Below are positions 34,482 to 39,251 of a stretch of DNA of 39,251 nucleotides, piece after piece. Origin of the DNA: Tetragenococcus sp. (lineage in GTDB: Bacteria > Bacillota > Bacilli > Lactobacillales > Enterococcaceae); contig JAKDZT010000004.1 of assembly GCA_030462125.1 (NCBI GenBank), positions 1 to 39,251 of the forward strand. Direction: 5' to 3'. A model generated the notes under the pieces. The model worked only from the letters and a program-made list of their open reading frames with translations, had not been told where the DNA came from and did not search any database. A program made the translations under genes and the position numbers. The stretch's first letter is position 1. Each line of letters opens with the position of its first letter.

Positions 34482-35762
34482 TTATTGGTTACTGTTATTT
34501 CCTTCAATGATGGATTGATCTTCTGATAATTCAACATTTACGGACTCTGGATTGCCTTTGCGATAAAATGTAAGTTTCAAGTTGTCGCCTACGGATTTTT
34601 TATACAAGGCAGCTCGTAATTCAGTAGAATTTTCGATTTCTTCGTCGTCCACTTTTGTAATGACATCATATTGTTCTAAACCTGCTTCACTTGCCGGCGT
34701 ATCATTTCCTGGGTCTTGAACGACCACACCATTTTCTACAGAATCAGGCACCTGCAAGATTTGTTCTCTTTGTTCAGTAGAAATAGCATTTAAATCAAGC
34801 ATGGAAATACCAAGAGCAGGACGAGTAATTTCCCCGTTTTGTTCTAATTCGTTAATAACGTCGGTTACATCGTTACTTGGAATGGCAAATCCCATACCTT
34901 CAACGCTTACGCCTGCTTGACCAGAACTAGCAATTTTGCTGGAATTAATACCGACGACTTGACCACTAGCATTGATCAAAGGCCCGCCAGAATTTCCGGG
35001 GTTAATCGCAGCATCTGTTTGGATTGCATTGGTGCTAACATCATCCCCTGACTCATCTTCACTTTCCACTAAACGATTTAAAGAAGAAATAATTCCTTGT
35101 GTTACAGAATTGGCATAATCAGAACCTAAAGGAGAGCCAATGGCGATAGCAGGTTCACCTACTTGTAATTCATCTGAATCGCCAAATGTTGCAGCAGTAT
35201 CTACATTATCCGAAGAAATTTGCAAGACAGCTAAGTCAGTATAAGCATCTGTTCCGACAAGTTCGGCGCTTTCTCTGGAGCCATCTGCCAGTAAAACTTC
35301 TAAGCCACTTTGACCTGCAACCACGTGATTATTGGTTACGATATAGGCATTATCATCATCCGTTTTATAAATCACGCCGCTTCCTTCGCCTGCGGGTTGT
35401 TCTTCATCATCGTTGTCACCTTCTGGTTGCTCTGTATCAAAAAAACCGCCATTTTCTTCTGGTGAAGAGTTTTGTAAATTAACAATAGAAACGACGGAAT
35501 CTTGCACCTTATTGACTGCAGAAGTCGTATCGCTATCGACGTCAACTTTCACATCGCTGACCTGTACATCATCATTGTCATCTGTTACACCAGATGTGGA
35601 GGTCGCTTCTTCTGATTGGAAAGGATTGCCTGTACCGCCGGCAAAGTAATAAAATCCACCGATAACAAGTATCCCACCGATCAATCCACCTAGCAGACCA
35701 ATTCCAAACTTTTTCAACCACCCATTCTTTTTAGAACGAGGAGTGACATCTTTTTTTGCCAT
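34482..35762 (-). CDS. htrA: Serine protease HtrA (DegP-like)
   Basis: A membrane-anchored surface quality-control protease. From ATG 35762 (AGGAGG 8 nt upstream) it has 426 residues; the track start 35768 is only 2 nt from that signal. A transmembrane anchor spans about 18-40, followed by an acidic linker. The trypsin-like domain carries His146 (TNNHVVAG), Asp176 (YTDLAVL) and Ser258 (NPGNSGGPL), and one PDZ domain follows (ALGISMLDLN, SEAGLEQYDVITKVDD). Linkers contain runs of Asp, Glu and Ser, including EGDNDDEEQPAGEGS between strands. It is convergent with ytpR; rlmH lies upstream across a DnaA-box-rich gap. Confidence 0.96.
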   Translation of the reverse strand: MAKKDVTPRSKKNGWLKKFGIGLLGGLIGGILVIGGFYYFAGGTGNPFQSEEATSTSGVTDDNDDVQVSDVKVDVDSDTTSAVNKVQDSVVSIVNLQNSSPEENGGFFDTEQPEGDNDDEEQPAGEGSGVIYKTDDDNAYIVTNNHVVAGQSGLEVLLADGSRESAELVGTDAYTDLAVLQISSDNVDTAATFGDSDELQVGEPAIAIGSPLGSDYANSVTQGIISSLNRLVESEDESGDDVSTNAIQTDAAINPGNSGGPLINASGQVVGINSSKIASSGQAGVSVEGMGFAIPSNDVTDVINELEQNGEITRPALGISMLDLNAISTEQREQILQVPDSVENGVVVQDPGNDTPASEAGLEQYDVITKVDDEEIENSTELRAALYKKSVGDNLKLTFYRKGNPESVNVELSEDQSIIEGNNSNQ

Positions 35763-35892
35763 GAACATTACCTCCTTGGTAATTTCTATATCTCTAGTAT
35801 AATATCATAAGGTAAGTCTAGTCTACTGCCAGACTTTGAAATAATTATGAAAAACTTGAGATAAAAAATTTTCAAAAGGTTGAAGAAAACAA

Positions 35893-36075
35893 ATTCCACA
35901 GCTACTGTGCAAAATTTTGCGGAAAAGTTGTGCATAATTAACGTCATTTTTATCCACAAGTCTGTGGAAAAAGTGGATGTTTTTGTTTAAAACATACGTT
36001 CCTATAAAAAACCTTGCTGTAAAAGGGACGTTTTCCACAGAAAACTGGGGATAACTCTATGCAAACTGTGTATAA
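35893..36075. promoter_or_regulatory. Cluster of DnaA-box-like sequences between htrA and rlmH
   Basis: Three perfect matches to TTATNCACA occur: TGTGCATAA (35929-35937, minus), TTATCCACA (35950-35958, plus) and TGTGTATAA (36067-36075, minus). One-mismatch boxes are TGTGCAAAA (35906-35914), TGTGGAAAA (35963-35971), TTTTCCACA (36031-36039) and TGGGGATAA (36046-36054). They fall within about 180 bp of AT-rich sequence in a 343-base gene-free gap that otherwise holds the htrA and rlmH start regions. A TCCACA/TGTGGA hairpin (35953-35968) also forms. Confidence 0.75.
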
Positions 36076-36105
36076 CTATGTTGAAAAAGTAAAAGGAGAC
36101 CATTT

Positions 36106-36585
36106 ATGAACATTAAAATAATCAGTGTAGGAAAATTAAAAGAAAAATATTTAGTCCAAGGAATTCAAGAATATACGAAACGATTACAAGCTTATACTAA
36201 AATTCAGCTTATTGAAGTTCCAGATGAAAAAGCGCCAGAAAACTTGACTGAAACAGAAATGTCTTTGGTAAAAGAAAAAGAAGGAAAACGCATCTTAGCC
36301 AAAGTTCGTGATACCGAGTTTGTATTTGCACTGGCGATTGATGGAAAAAATCCCACCAGTGAAGCTTTTGCCAAGCAACTTGACCAACTGGTTACACAAG
36401 GAAAGAGTAACTTAACCTTTGTCATTGGTGGTTCGTTAGGTTTGAGCACGGAGGTTCTAAAAAGAAGTAATGCACAGCTTTCTTTTGGAAACATGACCTA
36501 CCCTCATCAGTTGATGCGTTTAATTTTAGTCGAACAAATTTATCGGGCGTTTCGGATTAATCGTGGTGAGCCGTATCATAAATGA
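36106..36585 (+). CDS. rlmH: 23S rRNA (pseudouridine-1915-N3)-methyltransferase
   Basis: A SPOUT-class methyltransferase acting on m3Psi1915 of helix 69. The 159 residues start [20 protein letters not shown] and contain the SAM-binding knot segments [15 protein letters not shown] and [16 protein letters not shown], ending in [29 protein letters not shown] precedes the ATG. This gene equals staphylococcal orfX; its 3' end encodes the conserved GEPYHK sequence used by SCC-type elements, but no insertion is seen here. Confidence 0.97.
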   Translation: MNIKIISVGKLKEKYLVQGIQEYTKRLQAYTKIQLIEVPDEKAPENLTETEMSLVKEKEGKRILAKVRDTEFVFALAIDGKNPTSEAFAKQLDQLVTQGKSNLTFVIGGSLGLSTEVLKRSNAQLSFGNMTYPHQLMRLILVEQIYRAFRINRGEPYHK

Positions 36586-36693
36586 TAATGTTCGTCTTAG
36601 GGAGCTTTAGCGTTTATAATAGGAAGCGAAAGCACGATGTGGAAAAGTCACTGTTTTGACCCATTTTCTTAAACTCCCGAGGAGGGATAAAAA

Positions 36694-37527
36694 ATGGAAC
36701 TGACAAAAGAAGAAGCACTAAGAGAAATTTATAATCTTATCATCAATAAAGGCACACGAGATTGGGAACGATCTGTCCTAACTACGACTAAAGATGAGCT
36801 AGAAGTTGATGGTAATGTTAAGGCTCAACTGGCAAAATTAGAAGAAAAGTTGCGTCCGCTTGCTGTTAGAGATAATTTAACGGGAGATGTCGCTGACTTT
36901 TACTTAAAAATCCTAGGTGAACCAGTGGAAGAAGAACGCTTTGATTTTTCCAAGCATGTGATTGAAGATTTCAATCATCAGGATTATGCGGTATTTGGCG
37001 GCGGCTGTTTTTGGTGTATGGTGGAGCCTTTTGAAACAAAGGATGGGATCGATTCTGTCTTATCAGGTTTTACCGGCGGGCATACACCTCATCCAAGTTA
37101 TGACCAAGTGCTTGGTGGGTTTACAGGACATGTTGAAGCGGTGGAAATTATTTTTGATACTCGGATTATTAGTTATAAGGAACTCGTTGACTTATATTGG
37201 CAACTCATTGATCCAACAGATGAGGCAGGCCAATTTCAGGATAGAGGTTATCAATACCGACCGATCATTTTTGTACGAAATGAACAACAACGACAAACTG
37301 CAGAAGAATCAAAGCAAAAAGTGATTAATTCTGGTAGATATAAGCAACCGATCGTTACTGAAATCCAACCGACAAGTGCTTTTTGGCCAGTAGAAAATCA
37401 CTACCAACAGTTTTATAAAAAACATCCTAAAAGATATAAACGAATCAAACGTTACCGCCAACGCTTTTTACTTTACCAATACCTAAAAGGGGAAGTTCGT
37501 ATGAGGTGGAATAAAGCGAAAAATTAA
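36694..37527 (+). CDS. msrA: Peptide methionine sulfoxide reductase MsrA with extra N- and C-terminal regions
   Basis: Reduces methionine-S-sulfoxide. The catalytic Cys105 lies in FGGGCFWCMVEPF; GFTGGHTPHPSYDQVLGG and HVEAVEIIFDTRIISYKELV follow, and the core ends near ENHYQQFYKKHP. The core is preceded by a charged, helix-rich segment of about 100 residues that I do not recognise (RDWERSVLTTTKDEL, KAQLAKLEEKLRPL) and followed by a Lys/Arg-rich tail of about 30 residues. No C-terminal resolving Cys is visible in the tail. Total length is 277 versus about 170-215 for common MsrA. GGAGGG precedes the ATG. Confidence 0.92.
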   Translation: MELTKEEALREIYNLIINKGTRDWERSVLTTTKDELEVDGNVKAQLAKLEEKLRPLAVRDNLTGDVADFYLKILGEPVEEERFDFSKHVIEDFNHQDYAVFGGGCFWCMVEPFETKDGIDSVLSGFTGGHTPHPSYDQVLGGFTGHVEAVEIIFDTRIISYKELVDLYWQLIDPTDEAGQFQDRGYQYRPIIFVRNEQQRQTAEESKQKVINSGRYKQPIVTEIQPTSAFWPVENHYQQFYKKHPKRYKRIKRYRQRFLLYQYLKGEVRMRWNKAKN

Positions 37528-37553
37528 AAGTTGACGTTCATATTGTCTATAAA

Positions 37554-37590
37554 AAAAACTGTCTACCAAAAATTACGATAGACAGTTTTT
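37554..37590. terminator. Bidirectional terminator between msrA and uvrC
   Basis: AAAAACTGTCTA (37554-37565) and TAGACAGTTTTT (37579-37590) are perfect arms with T-runs on both strands, separating two convergent genes. Confidence 0.9.
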
Positions 37591-37608
37591 ATAATGACTA
37601 TGAGAAAC

Positions 37609-39251
37609 TTATCGTTTCACAGTGGTGTCTTTCTCTTCTTTTTTTGCAGGTGCTAGCTCTTCCACAACGGTTTGAGCTACATTTTTAGGGATGCCTGCTT
37701 CTTGTATTTCTTCCACTGTGGCTTGTTGGATTCCCTTTAGTGACTTGAATTTTTTTAACAGTTTCTTTTTTCGTTTTGGACCTAGTCCGGTAATGCCATC
37801 TAATTTCGAAGAAAAGCTATTCTTGCTGCGTAGTTGGCGATGGAAAGTAATTGCAAAACGATGGACTTCATCTTGAATGCGTTGCAACAAGAAAAATTCT
37901 GTTGAACTACGTTCTAAAGGCACTGGCTGCAGATCTTCGCCAAATAACAATTCACTTGTTTTGTGTTTGTCATCTTTGGCTAACCCGGCAATTGGAATAT
38001 CGATACCTAGTTGGTTTTCTAATACATCTTTTGCTACATCCACTTGGCCTTTACCTCCATCGATTAAAATCAAATCAGGTAGCGTGCTTTCTTCTTTTAA
38101 CAAACGGGAATAGCGACGATAAATCACTTCACGCATGGAGGCATAATCATCTGGGCCATCGACCGTTTTGATTTTATATTTACGATAATCTTTTTTGGAA
38201 GGTTTACCATCAATAAAAACAACCATCGCAGAAACAGGATTCGTTCCCATGGTATTTGAATTATCAAAAGCTTCGATACGAACAGGAGTAGGAACATTTA
38301 ATGCTTGGCCCAGTTTTTCGACAGCACCTACTGTTCGTTCTTGAGCCTTTTCAATCAAATCAAATTTTTCCTTCAGACTGACACGCGCATTTTTATTTGC
38401 CAGTTCGACTAAACGTTTTTTTTGTCCCCGTTGAGGCTGTAAGACTTTGGTATCTAATAAGGCTTCAACAGAATTTTTATCGATGTTATCGGGAATTAAT
38501 ACTTCTTTTGGAATAAAATGCTCATTTTTTTGATAAAATTGTCCGACATAGGTCAAGAAATCATCGGTTTCTTCCTTATAAAAAGGGAAAATAGAGGCAT
38601 CACGTTGAATCATTCTACCTTGGCGAATAAAGAATGCTTGTACACACATCCAGCCTTTATCCACTGTGTAACCGAAAACGTCTTTATCTTTCAAATCAGT
38701 AGAAGTCATTTTTTGTTGCGTCATAATGGTATCAATGGAATGGATTTGATCACGTAATTCAGCTGCTTTTTCAAATTCCATATGGTTAGCAGCTTCCTCC
38801 ATTTGAACTTGTAAAGCTTGTTGGACATCTCTATAGCCGCCGTTAAAAAAATGTTTGATTTCTTTAACAATCTTCGTATAGACAGCCGGGTCCACATTAA
38901 AAGCGTAGGGACACAAACACTGACCTAAATGATAATACAAACAAGGCGTTTTTTGATGCGGTCCACATTTGCGTAAAGGAAAAATACGATCTAAAATTCT
39001 TTTTGTTTCATTGGCAGCACCAATATCTGGATAAGGCCCAAAATATTCTGCGCCGTCTTTTAAAACTTTACGTGTGATCAATAGTCGCGGGTATTTTTCG
39101 TTCGTAATTTTAATGAAAGGATAAGTTTTATCATCTTTCAACATAATGTTATATCGTGGCAGATTTTCTTTAATAAGGTTATTTTCCAATAATAAAGCTT
39201 CAATGTTTGATTCAGTAACGATGTATTCAAAATCTGCAATTTCACTAACTA
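37609..39251 (-). CDS. uvrC: Excinuclease ABC subunit C (5' end outside window)
   Basis: Makes the dual incisions of nucleotide excision repair. The track ORF begins at a TTG (39189), but the frame stays open to the window edge and reads [20 protein letters not shown], the conserved end of the GIY-YIG domain. The gene is therefore cut, missing roughly the first 50-60 codons, not truncated. Downstream are the UvrB-interacting UVR motif ([14 protein letters not shown]), the RNase H-like C-terminal nuclease ([28 protein letters not shown]) and the tandem HhH domain ([29 protein letters not shown]). It is convergent with msrA. Confidence 0.96.
   Translation of the reverse strand, partial: VSEIADFEYIVTESNIEALLLENNLIKENLPRYNIMLKDDKTYPFIKITNEKYPRLLITRKVLKDGAEYFGPYPDIGAANETKRILDRIFPLRKCGPHQKTPCLYYHLGQCLCPYAFNVDPAVYTKIVKEIKHFFNGGYRDVQQALQVQMEEAANHMEFEKAAELRDQIHSIDTIMTQQKMTSTDLKDKDVFGYTVDKGWMCVQAFFIRQGRMIQRDASIFPFYKEETDDFLTYVGQFYQKNEHFIPKEVLIPDNIDKNSVEALLDTKVLQPQRGQKKRLVELANKNARVSLKEKFDLIEKAQERTVGAVEKLGQALNVPTPVRIEAFDNSNTMGTNPVSAMVVFIDGKPSKKDYRKYKIKTVDGPDDYASMREVIYRRYSRLLKEESTLPDLILIDGGKGQVDVAKDVLENQLGIDIPIAGLAKDDKHKTSELLFGEDLQPVPLERSSTEFFLLQRIQDEVHRFAITFHRQLRSKNSFSSKLDGITGLGPKRKKKLLKKFKSLKGIQQATVEEIQEAGIPKNVAQTVVEELAPAKKEEKDTTVKR

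Noticed and set aside
35186-35649. Plus-strand ORFs of 98 and 78 residues opposite htrA
   Set aside because: Antisense shadows of the htrA reading frame without start signals.
37691-38757. Plus-strand ORFs opposite uvrC
   Set aside because: Shadows of the uvrC frame; low plausibility as proteins.
39187-39189. TTG at 39189 as the true start of uvrC
   Set aside because: The frame stays open to the window edge and encodes the conserved GIY-YIG end, so the gene continues outside the window.

Overview
The window reads as an ordinary chromosomal segment of a low-GC Gram-positive bacterium of the order Lactobacillales, most likely family Enterococcaceae (an Enterococcus or Tetragenococcus relative). 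Supporting this are a mevalonate operon (mvaK1-mvaD-mvaK2-fni) instead of the MEP pathway, a water-forming type NADH oxidase, PepV, a T-box in front of hisS-aspS, an L20-type leader in front of infC-rpmI-rplT, and a Gram-positive comG operon. The acidic linkers in HtrA, OatA and YajC would suit a salt-tolerant member, but that is a weak hint. No phage, transposase, CRISPR array, rRNA or tRNA gene was seen.

Layout. 197-1126 (-) ribokinase with a dyad-rich control region; 1335-5089 (+/-) queuosine genes queA and tgt, a DUF975 membrane protein and yajC; 5194-9257 (-) the four overlapping mevalonate genes; 9482-11665 (+) a deoxynucleoside kinase and NADH oxidase; 11728-13206 (+) the autoregulated infC-rpmI-rplT operon; 13262-15148 (-) a FUSC-type membrane protein, an unannotated 55-residue small ORF and a 4HBT thioesterase; 15297-18614 (+) T-box leader plus hisS-aspS; 18719-21631 (+) a YitT-family protein and an OatA-like O-acyltransferase; 21687-25810 (+) a duplicated 120-bp structured element followed by comGA-GG; 26011-28266 (+) a YtxK-like methyltransferase and ackA; 28448-30849 nnrD (-) and pepV (+) divergent; 30962-31303 (-) a PepSY-like membrane protein; 31602-34433 (+) a PepA-type M42 aminopeptidase, thioredoxin-like protein, UspA and YtpR; 34482-35762 (-) htrA; a DnaA-box-rich gap; 36106-37527 (+) rlmH and msrA; 37609-39251 (-) uvrC, cut by the window edge.

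How the genes work together. The mevalonate operon turns mevalonate into IPP/DMAPP. queA and tgt both serve tRNA queuosine synthesis. The two translation operons carry two classical RNA attenuators, an L20 leader and a T-box whose specifier I read as GAC (Asp). The comG operon encodes a complete set of seven competence pseudopilus genes with no visible disruption. ackA follows a methyltransferase downstream of comG.

The most interesting non-gene signals are: the tandem 120-bp elements in front of comG, whose base-paired arms are conserved while the loops differ; two overlapping inverted repeats that cannot easily form together upstream of the thioredoxin-like gene; a 41-bp tandem repeat upstream of the M42 aminopeptidase; a cluster of DnaA boxes between htrA and rlmH; a probable AUA start of infC; and a small ORF with its own promoter, ribosome binding site and hairpin.
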